From NCBI GenBank assembly GCA_030765125.1, contig JAVCDD010000051.1, positions 1 to 47,877 on the forward strand: a stretch of DNA of 47,877 nt, read 5' to 3'. The position numbers and the translations under genes are program-made. Below are positions 16,268-24,859 of this stretch, one piece after another. The DNA comes from Candidatus Hatepunaea meridiana. Its GTDB lineage: Bacteria; Electryoneota; AABM5-125-24; Hatepunaeales; Hatepunaeaceae. The notes beneath the pieces are model-generated. The model was not told the DNA's origin. It did not search any database and saw nothing but the letters and a program-made list of their open reading frames with translations. Each line of letters begins with the position of its first letter. The first letter of the stretch is position 1.

Positions 16268-16668
16268 TATTTCTTTGTTACTTGCGACAATAAGCTCTCT
16301 ATGATCATTCGGGTTTTTGTTGATCCAAGAATTTCCATTAAAACCAAAATTAACCGATCTTCAGAATCAATAATGGTTGGCATCATTTCGTCATTCTCAG
16401 GTGTCCATAGAAAAAGTGGATAAAAAACTAATCGTGAATAGTGAATTCTAAAGAGTTGGTATTTATAGTTATTTAATTCCTTCACTAATAAAACGAACTC
16501 GACATCCAACCCATCTTTCCCCTCCACTTCTCCTTTTTTAATAACTCCTTGCACCCGTCCCTTTGTTTTTTCCGTTAGAAGCTCAGCCTGTGTTCTCAGA
16601 ATATCTATTGGGGGAATTAATCCCTTTAAAGAATCTAAATTTTCACCCCAAAGATTAGCAACCTTCAT
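16267..16668 (-). CDS. Hypothetical protein coupled to an EEP-family gene
   Basis: This 133-residue protein is unrecognised. It has no signal peptide or membrane helix. A strong GGGAGG lies about 6 bases before its ATG. It begins MKVANLWGENLDSL and contains a Lys/Glu-rich middle (GVIKKGEVEGKDGLDVEFVLLV) and an aromatic segment (RLVFYPLFLW). It lies 3 bases after the EEP gene and overlaps the foldase lipoprotein gene by one base, so it is co-translated with both. A cytoplasmic partner of the EEP enzyme is plausible from the tight coupling, but this is inference. Confidence 0.7.
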   Translation of the reverse strand: MKVANLWGENLDSLKGLIPPIDILRTQAELLTEKTKGRVQGVIKKGEVEGKDGLDVEFVLLVKELNNYKYQLFRIHYSRLVFYPLFLWTPENDEMMPTIIDSEDRLILVLMEILGSTKTRMIIESLLSQVTKK

Positions 16669-16671
16669 TTT

Positions 16672-17496
16672 TTACCTCCCTAATTTTAAGGTTAATAGTA
16701 TTGGCAGATGATCTGATGGTTTTGGTTTATTGGTATTCGATAAAAACGAGAAATTCTTCGATTTTGTAAGAACCGTCAAGTTATCAGCAGAGTAAGCCTT
16801 TAGCAAACTGGGTCTGATAAGAACCTGATCAAACATATTCCAATAATAATTCTTCTGCCCACCTTTATTCAGATAGTAGGTTCCCGGGGGACCTATTGAC
16901 TCATCACCAAATCTACTCCACATAGGATTATAGAAAAAGGATCTCTCAACATCATCAACTTTCCTGTGCCTTTTTCTTGCAATTGTTTTGTCCATAATTG
17001 CGTGAAAACCATCTGCAGCTATTAATCCTGTTTCAAACGGATCCATATTCAAATCACCGATGACTACTGTTCTATCGTGCCTAACTTCTGATTCAGCTTC
17101 AATAATATGTCTCGATATCCTGATAGCATTTATTGCCTGCTCTTCATTGTCTTGATGGAGTTTGCTCCCTAAATGAGCAGCAACTATCAGAATAGACTTG
17201 CCTAAAGGCGGTATTATATGTTTAATCGAGAATCTACTAATATCGCTAACAGGAACAACTGATTTCCTTGGTAATCTTGAATAGAATTTTAAAAGGTTTG
17301 AATTCCCCGTTACATCAAAGTATTCAGGCTCACCACTTACATAAAGAGAATCCGTAATATCTTCGCTGGACAATTCGGATTCAGCCAGAATTAGTATATC
17401 AACGTCTTCACACTTGCACACATCGACAACATATTCAAGAAGCGGCTTCTTGTTAATATTCCAGAATAAAATTGTCAGTGTATTTGGTGGCTTCAT
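16672..17496 (-). CDS. Endonuclease/exonuclease/phosphatase family protein
   Basis: This 274-residue protein shows the EEP (DNase I-like) core motifs in order: LFWNINKK (N13), ILAESE (E39), VAAHLGS (H108), VIGDLNMDPF (D148, N150) and SDHLPILL (D262, H263). These are the metal-binding and catalytic residues of the superfamily, which hydrolyses phosphodiesters in nucleic acids or phospholipids/phosphoinositides. The substrate cannot be read from sequence. No signal peptide is present, so it should act in the cytoplasm. It sits with the small unknown gene between two foldase genes, an unusual place. Confidence 0.85.
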   Translation of the reverse strand: MKPPNTLTILFWNINKKPLLEYVVDVCKCEDVDILILAESELSSEDITDSLYVSGEPEYFDVTGNSNLLKFYSRLPRKSVVPVSDISRFSIKHIIPPLGKSILIVAAHLGSKLHQDNEEQAINAIRISRHIIEAESEVRHDRTVVIGDLNMDPFETGLIAADGFHAIMDKTIARKRHRKVDDVERSFFYNPMWSRFGDESIGPPGTYYLNKGGQKNYYWNMFDQVLIRPSLLKAYSADNLTVLTKSKNFSFLSNTNKPKPSDHLPILLTLKLGR

Positions 17497-17586
17497 AGAA
17501 TTCAGATTTTATCAATATTTTCCACCACAAAGAGCGCAAAGTTGATATCTGAGTCCTCTGCGCCCTCTGCTGTGAGATATTACTTA

Positions 17587-19971
17587 CTATTCACCTTTTG
17601 GTTTGATCTTGATCCTTGGCGCGTTTCCTTTCTTCTTGCTGCCTGTGCCTTTCTTCTCGATCTTTCCCTTTGGTGTCAACTTAATATTAGATTTGGATGG
17701 ATCGATCTCTTTTCCATCCTTATCAAGATAACGCGGCTGACCGATTGTTACGTCAATTTTCTTACCATCTTTAGTAGTATACTGTTGTTTGGAGCCAGGT
17801 TTTAGCTTTAGCTTTATCTGATCTTCCTTGGCTCTGCGTTTGGCGAGTTTCCCAGCCTCGCTGCGTTCTTTTTTCCAGATTTTTCTCTCTGCCACCAATG
17901 CTTCCGGCAATGGATCAATAAGAGGCCAAACATCCTTCAAGATACTTTCGTTTACCTGAACATTGTAAGATTTTACGAGTTCCTTCTCCCAGGCGTCCTT
18001 AAGATCTTTCTGTCTTTCGAAACGCAAGTTTGATTCAATCTGACGCTTAACTTCATCGAAATCCTTTGTCACTTCCGGTTTCATTTCAATAAGCTTGATT
18101 ACGGAATACTTGCCTCCCATCGCAATCGGTCCTGCAATCTCGTCAACCTCAAGGTCAAACGCTTTACGTGAAACAGCGCCGTATTTATCCTTTTTAAACG
18201 GTCCAAGCTTGCCGCCTTTGTGTTTAGCCATCGAACGTTGTGAATACCGTTTGGCGAGCTTGCCAAAATCCTCACCCTTTTTAACTCGTGTTAACATGTC
18301 TTCTGCAAGCTGCTTGTCATCCACCAATATCTCATAGATTTTAGCTTTTTGTGGTTCAACAAATTCCTTCGGATTCTTCTCGTAGTATTTCCTGACTTCT
18401 TCTTCTGAAGGAGTGGCACGGTTATAAACCATCTCACGCTCCACTTCCGGCAACATTGCGTTCTCAATAGCTTTCTTACCTTCTACCAGAACTTCAGGCA
18501 GTTTCGTAAATCCTTCCTGCTTCGCTATATCAGCCAGATATTTAGGCAGTAAAAGCGGTTCGACCATTTCCTTAATATAATCCGGTTTGTCCTCGAATGG
18601 TGGTGGGAAGCGGTGATCGCCGTACATATCGACTAATCCCTGGATTGTAAAACCTCCCAATTTGTCTTCAACCACCAGCAATTCCCGTTCTTCCGGTGTA
18701 AAGGAACTGAAAAGATTCATATTCTTAGGCGCATTTTTATCGGCTAATTTCCGCATCATCATCTTTATCACGGACTGGTTATACTTCAATCCGTAATCTT
18801 CTCTGATGCTATTCAAATACGCTTCAGAAATAGTATTCAGAGTATCGCGATAAACACGTCCGATTGCACTTTTGATCTTTTTAAGCACATCCTCATCATC
18901 GATATCCAGTCCGTTATCGCGGATATCATTGATCTTAATGATATGATAACCCTTATAGGAACGAGCGGGACCATCTGTTTCTCCTACCTTCATCGTAAGC
19001 GCTTTATCCCAGTAATCGGAAGGCATAGAACCTCGGGGAATCCAACCTACTATACCATTAACCCAGGTCTTGTCATCCTCGCTGTAGCGACGCGCTAACT
19101 GAGAAAAATCAGCGCCTTTCTTTTTAGCTTCTTCGAGAATCGTAGTTGCTCGTTCCCAGGCTGCCAGTGATTCACCGGGAGCAGCACGACGGTTCACTTT
19201 AACAAGGATATCCGAGGTATTCATTTCTAAAGAGGTTGACCTTTTCTCCAATAACTTGATGATATGATAACCATAGCGAGTGCGGACTGGTGGTGATATT
19301 TCACCTTCATCAAGCTTCCAGGTCGCTTCCTGGAACTCATCAACCATCTTACCCCACTTAAAAAAGCCAAGGTCACCGTGAAGCTTACGTTCTATAGAAG
19401 AATCATCGCTGTATTTATCAACCAACCTCTTGAAATTTTTCCCCTCTTTAGCTTCTTCGTATACTTCATTGACGCGTTTCCAGAACTCAAGCGTATCTCT
19501 GCCCTTGACGTCTTCATTCATCTCAATGAGGATATGCCGGCAGCGAGCTTCGTATCTATCGAAATTGGCAAAATCCTTTATCATTTCATCAGTGATGAAT
19601 TTATTCGTAACTTTTGAATCGTAGAGCAGATCACTTGCTCTGCGTTCAATTGCATCGTTATACTGTTTAAGAATATCGTCTCGCTCATTGAAGTTCAGGC
19701 GATAACCCTCACCTATCTTTAAGGCGCGCATTACATACTCATCGAGTATTTTTCTACGATCCTCAAGTGGTTTCTTCTTAGCTCTACTTTCGTGCGTATA
19801 GCGAACGTACATTTTGTACTTAAAATCGGCGACAGTCATTGATGTGTCACCCCAACTGACAGCAATATCAGTATCTGCGACAGTACCTCCACCGCCGGAA
19901 CAACCTACTATGACAGATAATATTGTAACTGTTAACGAGTAGGTTAAAAAAGTGATTAAACGTTTTGACAT
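17587..19971 (-). CDS. Triple-parvulin foldase lipoprotein
   Basis: This 794-residue lipoprotein has lipobox IVGC with Cys24 followed by a Ser/Gly linker. Three parvulin-type domains are visible: about 130-250 (CRHILIEM... YGYHIIKLLEKR), about 255-360 (NTSDILVKV... YKGYHIIKINDIR) and about 535-640 (KAKIYEILVDD... YSVIKLIEMKPE). The third is the least canonical. The last 100 residues are Lys-rich and low-complexity, ending in KIKPKGE. AAGGGA precedes the ATG. It lies 104 bases downstream of mfd on the same strand, a common neighbourhood in FCB lineages. It probably assists folding of exported or outer-membrane proteins. Confidence 0.85.
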   Translation of the reverse strand: MSKRLITFLTYSLTVTILSVIVGCSGGGGTVADTDIAVSWGDTSMTVADFKYKMYVRYTHESRAKKKPLEDRRKILDEYVMRALKIGEGYRLNFNERDDILKQYNDAIERRASDLLYDSKVTNKFITDEMIKDFANFDRYEARCRHILIEMNEDVKGRDTLEFWKRVNEVYEEAKEGKNFKRLVDKYSDDSSIERKLHGDLGFFKWGKMVDEFQEATWKLDEGEISPPVRTRYGYHIIKLLEKRSTSLEMNTSDILVKVNRRAAPGESLAAWERATTILEEAKKKGADFSQLARRYSEDDKTWVNGIVGWIPRGSMPSDYWDKALTMKVGETDGPARSYKGYHIIKINDIRDNGLDIDDEDVLKKIKSAIGRVYRDTLNTISEAYLNSIREDYGLKYNQSVIKMMMRKLADKNAPKNMNLFSSFTPEERELLVVEDKLGGFTIQGLVDMYGDHRFPPPFEDKPDYIKEMVEPLLLPKYLADIAKQEGFTKLPEVLVEGKKAIENAMLPEVEREMVYNRATPSEEEVRKYYEKNPKEFVEPQKAKIYEILVDDKQLAEDMLTRVKKGEDFGKLAKRYSQRSMAKHKGGKLGPFKKDKYGAVSRKAFDLEVDEIAGPIAMGGKYSVIKLIEMKPEVTKDFDEVKRQIESNLRFERQKDLKDAWEKELVKSYNVQVNESILKDVWPLIDPLPEALVAERKIWKKERSEAGKLAKRRAKEDQIKLKLKPGSKQQYTTKDGKKIDVTIGQPRYLDKDGKEIDPSKSNIKLTPKGKIEKKGTGSKKKGNAPRIKIKPKGE

Positions 19972-19992
19972 GATTGTTCCCTTGAAATATCG

Positions 19993-20060
19993 TTTATTGT
20001 TTTATTGCTTGATTGTTAAATTGTTAAATTGCTAAATTGTTTGATTGTTTGATTGTTAAC
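19993..20060. repeat. 8-bp-period AT repeat
   Basis: Degenerate tandem TTGTTAAA/TTGTTTGA units fill most of the space between mfd and the foldase gene. The unit matches those near 97-120 and, on the other strand, near 738-770. Confidence 0.7.
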
Positions 20061-20075
20061 TTTCACACTTTCGCA

Positions 20076-23000
20076 CTAACCCTGTAATATACCTTCCCTT
20101 GTTATCCTCTGCAAGAATTTTCGTGCCTTTTGCAGTTGTTTTTCAGAGTTAAACCGATATAATATCTCAACTCCCTCAGATGCACGGAATTCAATTTTTT
20201 CGGGGTCCGCTGCGGCAACCAAACGACCGATAAAGTTATGGCTCTCTTCAGGATTATCCGGTAAAGAAATACTTGCGATGAGATAATCCTTTTCGACCGA
20301 TAACCTCTTAATCTTTGCTACTCTGCACAATACCTTCAACCGTGCAAGTTCGAGTAAGTTCCTTGCTGAAACAGGTAAAATACCGAATCTGTCCAATAAT
20401 TCCTCATCTATTCGATCAATCTCATTGATGTCGTTAGCGCCCGTCAAACGACGGTAAAAGTCATACCTGACATCACTGTCATCAATATATTTTGTCGGAA
20501 ACAATGCAGGTCCGCTATATTCAACGTGGATTTCTCCGTTCACTGACAATTTCTCATCGGGTTGTTCATCTTTTATCTTACTAGCTTCTTCATCCAGTAT
20601 TTTTGAGTATAAATCAAAGCCAATAGTATTAATATATCCCGACTGTTTTGCCCCTAAGAGATTTCCAGCGCCTCGTATTTCCAGATCACGCAATGCTACC
20701 TTCATACCGCTGCCTAAATCGGTAAGTTCCGCTATTGTTCCCAATCTGCGCTTTGCTTTGCTCGTCATCGACAATCTGGGGGGCGTCAGAAGATAGGCGT
20801 ATGCCTGTCGGCTACTCCTGCCGATGCGACCGCGCAACTGGTAAAGCTGAGCCAGACCGAAACAATCAGCACGGTTTACAATCAGAGTATTAACGTTCGG
20901 CATATCTATGCCTGATTCAATTATCATAGTCGTTACCAGCACATCATAGCGATACCTGAGGAAATCGGATATCACCTTTTCGAGTTCATTACCCTTCATC
21001 TGCCCATGAGCGACACAATATCTCAAGCCAGGTACGAGTCTTTCCAACATCTTTTCTACAGAGTAAATTGACTGAACCCGGTTATGCAGAAAGAACACCT
21101 GCCCCTGACGATCAATTTCGCGCAGGATCGCTTCGGAAATCAATTCTTCAGACCACCCATGCACTTCGGTTTGAACCGGCAGGCGATCCATTGGTGGCGT
21201 ATTGATAAGGGATGTATCCCGTGCTCCCATCAGCGCAAGGTGCAGTGTGCGGGGAATCGGTGTGGCGGTCAGGGTCAGAACGTCAACGTTAGTCTTGAAC
21301 TGTTTAAGTTTCTCTTTGTGTCTCACGCCAAACTTATGTTCCTCATCAACAATCATCAGACCCAGTTTCTTGAATGCAACATCGCGAGATAGCAAACGAT
21401 GCGTACCAATGATGATGTCAACCTCACCTCGCGCTAACTTTTTAACGATCTCCTGCTGCTCTTTTTTTGTCCGAAAACGGGATAAAGATTCGATGTTCAC
21501 CGGATACGCCCCTAATCTTGCTCGAAATGTCTCAAGATGTTGCTGCACAAGGATAGTGGTTGGCGCTAACAACGCAACTTGACGTGATTCCTGAACGATC
21601 TTAAAGGCTGCTCTGATGGCGATTTCTGTCTTTCCAAAACCAACATCACCACAGAGCAGTCTATCCATCGGATGAGGTTCTTCGAGATCATGCTTAAAAT
21701 CCTCTGTCGATGTAATTTGATCCGGTGTATCGTCAAATTCAAAAGATGCTTCCATTTCCTGCTGCCATAGCGTATCCGAAGGATAGGCAATCCCTTTCAC
21801 TATTTTACGTTGAGCATACAGTTTAATCAGTTCGGCAGCCATATCCTGCAGCGCTTTACGAGTACGTTTTTTTGTTCGCGTCCATTCCGTTCCACCGAGT
21901 CGGGATAATTGTGGTTGAATAGATCCGGAACCGACATACTTCTCCACCAGTCCAAAGTTCTCAACTCGCACATAGAGAATAATATCATCCTGATATCTGA
22001 TTCGCAAACATTCCCGGGGTTGATTGCGAACTTTAACCGTTTGCAAGCCTTCATACATACCAATTCCAAACTCAGTATGCACAATAAGATCACCCTTCTG
22101 TACCGAAGTTCGTTCAAAAGGCGCAACACGACTGCGAAAACGTGTATGCCCGGTGCGCAGACGTCGACGATTGAAAAGTTCATGACTGTTTAGTAGTACG
22201 ACGCCTACTTCCTGTGTAGTAAATCCACTGGAAAACGAAGGTGTTAAAGTCGTGATAGTATCAAGTTCATACTCGGATAACAGTTCGTCGAGGCGAGCTC
22301 TTTCACCTTCTCTATCGGCTGCAATCCAGACAGTGACATCGTCATCAAGATATTTTCGCAAATGCACGGGAAGCTCGTCCAAACCAAGTGGAAAAGGATC
22401 AAGACTTCTGGCGCGGAAGTCAATTTGTACATCAAATCTATGAGTAAGTCCTTCCCAGATTATCTGACGAAAACGGTGCGCTTCGGAAAGAACGTCCGTC
22501 AACGAAGTATAAGCAAGAGCTGACGGGGAATCTGTTCCAGTATTGTTAGTATTATGTGAACCGTTATACCTTTCGAGGAATATATCAATGCGTTCCTCAA
22601 TACCATCAAGATCATCCCAGAAGATAATCGTATCTTTGGGTATAAGGTCCAATATTCCACCATTAGTGCCGCCGGACTCCTCACAAGGAAGAAAAGCTGT
22701 TTCCTCTATTTGTTTGATACTACGCTGAGTAACCGGATCAAACAAGCGTAAATCTTCAACCAAATCATCATCATATTCAATTCGTACAGGATTTTCATGA
22801 CCAAAGGGAAAAACGTCTATCAAACCGCCTCTGACAGAGTACTGTCCATGTGAATCAATGAGGCTTTCGCGTTGATATTCAGCTTTGAACAAGGTTTCGA
22901 TTAGCTTTTCGCGAGGATATTCATCACCGATGCGAAGCTTTACTTTATGATCATCAATCCAGGTTCGGTCAGGTACACCTTCCAGCAATACTTCCGGTTG

Positions 23001-23360
23001 CGTTACAAGAACGGTTGGTGTTCCCGATCCAATTCTCATCATCGCTTCCGTTCGTTCGTTGCGCGGTCCTGATGCTTGAAGTCCTTTCCTGAAACGATAC
23101 TGATGGTTTGACGGAAGAAAACCAACATTTTCCGAACCCAGTATGGAAACCAGATCGTCTAATGCAGCCTCAGCTTCCGAAGGACTCGCGGCTATCAACA
23201 ACAGTGAAGCTTTGCTGTCTTCAAATACTGCCGCCGTAAGAAAACTTCCCAATGAACCGGCAAGTCCATCAATATGAACCTTGCTTTTGCGAGCTTGTAG
23301 TAACTCAAGCAGTCTCTGTAACGGAGGCGATTTCTTTATATTCTTATATATTCCAGTCAT
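20076..23360 (-). CDS. mfd: Transcription-repair coupling factor
   Basis: This 1094-residue protein, close to E. coli Mfd (1148), removes stalled RNA polymerase and recruits UvrA. The order is: UvrB-homology module (1 to about 340, including FLPSNHQYRF and SVRGGLIDVFPFG); CarD-like RNA-polymerase-interaction domain (GDLIVHTEFGIGMYEG, about 430); superfamily 2 translocase with Walker A GDVGFGKT (571-578), DEEH box (672-675), LTATPIPRTL, TTMIIESGIDMPN and QLRGRIGRS; and the TRCF C-terminal domain. All key motifs are intact. The ATG at 23360 has no strong Shine-Dalgarno. Foldase genes follow on the same strand. Confidence 0.97.
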   Translation of the reverse strand: MTGIYKNIKKSPPLQRLLELLQARKSKVHIDGLAGSLGSFLTAAVFEDSKASLLLIAASPSEAEAALDDLVSILGSENVGFLPSNHQYRFRKGLQASGPRNERTEAMMRIGSGTPTVLVTQPEVLLEGVPDRTWIDDHKVKLRIGDEYPREKLIETLFKAEYQRESLIDSHGQYSVRGGLIDVFPFGHENPVRIEYDDDLVEDLRLFDPVTQRSIKQIEETAFLPCEESGGTNGGILDLIPKDTIIFWDDLDGIEERIDIFLERYNGSHNTNNTGTDSPSALAYTSLTDVLSEAHRFRQIIWEGLTHRFDVQIDFRARSLDPFPLGLDELPVHLRKYLDDDVTVWIAADREGERARLDELLSEYELDTITTLTPSFSSGFTTQEVGVVLLNSHELFNRRRLRTGHTRFRSRVAPFERTSVQKGDLIVHTEFGIGMYEGLQTVKVRNQPRECLRIRYQDDIILYVRVENFGLVEKYVGSGSIQPQLSRLGGTEWTRTKKRTRKALQDMAAELIKLYAQRKIVKGIAYPSDTLWQQEMEASFEFDDTPDQITSTEDFKHDLEEPHPMDRLLCGDVGFGKTEIAIRAAFKIVQESRQVALLAPTTILVQQHLETFRARLGAYPVNIESLSRFRTKKEQQEIVKKLARGEVDIIIGTHRLLSRDVAFKKLGLMIVDEEHKFGVRHKEKLKQFKTNVDVLTLTATPIPRTLHLALMGARDTSLINTPPMDRLPVQTEVHGWSEELISEAILREIDRQGQVFFLHNRVQSIYSVEKMLERLVPGLRYCVAHGQMKGNELEKVISDFLRYRYDVLVTTMIIESGIDMPNVNTLIVNRADCFGLAQLYQLRGRIGRSSRQAYAYLLTPPRLSMTSKAKRRLGTIAELTDLGSGMKVALRDLEIRGAGNLLGAKQSGYINTIGFDLYSKILDEEASKIKDEQPDEKLSVNGEIHVEYSGPALFPTKYIDDSDVRYDFYRRLTGANDINEIDRIDEELLDRFGILPVSARNLLELARLKVLCRVAKIKRLSVEKDYLIASISLPDNPEESHNFIGRLVAAADPEKIEFRASEGVEILYRFNSEKQLQKARKFLQRITREGILQG

Positions 23361-23410
23361 GAAAATTGGCTTTAGTCTTTAGGCTTTGGGCTTTAGGTTT
23401 AGTCATTTTA

Positions 23411-23600
23411 CGTTCCTGTAAGGTATCAAGCGAAGCGTAACCTGACGGGGAAAGTCTGCCTGGTTACGGGTTATAGCCATTGAAACCAGGCAGTAACGCA
23501 AGTAAAAACGGTTAGGATGCCACCTGCCAGATTACACTTCGTTTGAACAGGGCAGGACAGCACATAGATCGTATTATCGGACAAGCTGTTTAGGCTTCAG
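23411..23600. other. GC-richer structured intergenic segment
   Basis: The space 23361-23817 has no gene. It opens with short direct repeats (GGCTTTAG-like, 23370-23400). Then comes a GC-richer island with CGTTCCTGTAAGGT (23411-23424), also found inverted at 42072-42085, and a 9-bp stem TGCCTGGTT (23457-23465) pairing with 23484-23492. Further CCTGCC/GGCAGG complementarity lies between 23525 and 23575. The rest is AT-rich. It could be a repeat element or a small RNA. It does not match RNase P RNA, tmRNA or tRNA landmarks. Confidence 0.4.
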
Positions 23601-23817
23601 GTGATTGCTTACCTTATTATATTTATATATGTTTTAAACAGTAGAAACCCTTGTTTTATGGTTAGAATTTTCTATAAATTGCAAATTACAATTTTTCATT
23701 ACTGATTAGCAATAAAAACAGGAACAAATGCTCATATAAATAGTTTTTACGTAAATTCCAAGATAAATATTCATTTTCAATATTCTGAATTATTCTAATA
23801 ACCAATGGAGACTTATA

Positions 23818-24627
23818 ATGAATCGATTAGCTATTCTTATTGATGGTAATAATTTCTATAAAGGATGTCAGCTTAATTTTAACAGAACTGATGTTGATTT
23901 TCGGAAATTAGGTATCAAATTAGCCAAAGCTGTGAACGGTGAGTTGCTTAGAATTTACTATTATAATGCTCACGTATCTCCCAAGATTGACCCGCTTGGT
24001 TATCAGCGGCAACAAAAATTCTTCGACAACCTCAGATCAACCCCCTTTATTACACTCAAACTTGGTCATTTGGTTTATCATCGCATTCGCAGTGAAACCG
24101 GAGTATCTGCTCAGTATTTTCCTACAGAAAAGGGAATTGATGTTCAGATTGCTGTGGATATGATACGTATGGGACTGCTTAAAGCCTGCGAAGGCTCGAT
24201 CCTGGTAAGCGGTGACAGCGACTATATTTATGCGGTCAGGTTCGCCAAAGACCTCGGTTCTAATATATACATTGCTTCCTTCCCACAGGGAGGATCTAAC
24301 GAACTGCGAGAGGAAGGTGACAGCTTTATCTCAATGGATTATAACTTTATGCAGGATTGCTTCATTCGTCCTTCGACAATGACTCACCGCGAACCGTATA
24401 TCAGTAGAACACCTCAAAAACAATATAGCAGTGTGCCTCGGCAGGAAAAAACAGATCATTATGATCCCGATGAAAATTTTGATCCCCGCAAATACGGTTC
24501 GCAATCAGGCAGATTACCTCCACCACCATATAATTGGAGCAGCGAAAAAACACCCGAAGTTAAGAAAGACGATGATAAAACGGATATTATTCCTTCAAAA
24601 ACGCCTGAAGATGCTGACACTCCGTAG
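23818..24627 (+). CDS. NYN-domain (LabA/DUF88-type) protein
   Basis: This 269-residue protein has a PIN-like NYN nuclease domain covering residues 1-175. Acidic residues sit in the expected places: AILIDGNNFY (D9, N11), EKGIDVQIAVDM (D108, D114) and LVSGDSDYIYAV (D133, D135). These would bind the metal for RNA cleavage. A long hydrophilic Pro/Asp/Lys-rich tail (about 190-269) looks disordered. GGAG is 10 bases before the ATG. It is transcribed divergently from mfd and convergently with the gene ending at 24860. The RNA target is unknown. Confidence 0.85.
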   Translation: MNRLAILIDGNNFYKGCQLNFNRTDVDFRKLGIKLAKAVNGELLRIYYYNAHVSPKIDPLGYQRQQKFFDNLRSTPFITLKLGHLVYHRIRSETGVSAQYFPTEKGIDVQIAVDMIRMGLLKACEGSILVSGDSDYIYAVRFAKDLGSNIYIASFPQGGSNELREEGDSFISMDYNFMQDCFIRPSTMTHREPYISRTPQKQYSSVPRQEKTDHYDPDENFDPRKYGSQSGRLPPPPYNWSSEKTPEVKKDDDKTDIIPSKTPEDADTP

Positions 24628-24752
24628 CGTAAGCATCCCCGTCTGTGAATTATTGTTGTAGCGTCGTCTTTTTCCGGAGTGCTCAAGCTTGCTTGAGCAG
24701 TTTCACCGTGTATTAATCCTAGATCGGGCTCAAGCAAGCTTGAGCACTCCGG
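24624..24752. repeat. Palindromic elements, families D (half) and C
   Basis: Positions 24624-24648 (GTAGCGTAAGCATCCCCG) are a half copy of the element at 5671-5748. Next, 24673-24697 and 24728-24752 are perfect 25-base inverted repeats (CCGGAGTGCTCAAGCTTG start), each also self-complementary (GCTCAAG...CTTGAGC). They lie between convergent genes. Confidence 0.8.
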
Positions 24753-24760
24753 TGGGTGAT

Positions 24761-24839
24761 ACGGGTAGGATAGACATTCTTGATTGTCGCGCATACCACT
24801 CGGTTAGATTTGACAGACAAGAGTGTCTATCCTACCCGT
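24761..24839. repeat. Palindromic element, family B
   Basis: Arms 24761-24788 and 24812-24839 are complementary at 25 of 28 positions (ACGGGTAGGATAGACA start). This family recurs at 27801-27925 and 33761-33820. It sits directly beside the family C palindrome, before the end of the convergent gene at 24860. Confidence 0.8.
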
Positions 24840-24859
24840 GAAACCAGTATTCTGTCCCC

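Noticed and set aside
23411..23600. RNase P RNA, tmRNA or tRNA
   Set aside because: A GGGGAAAGTC-like stretch recalled RNase P, but the other conserved regions are missing; no tag-peptide or acceptor-stem/CCA landmarks were found on either strand.
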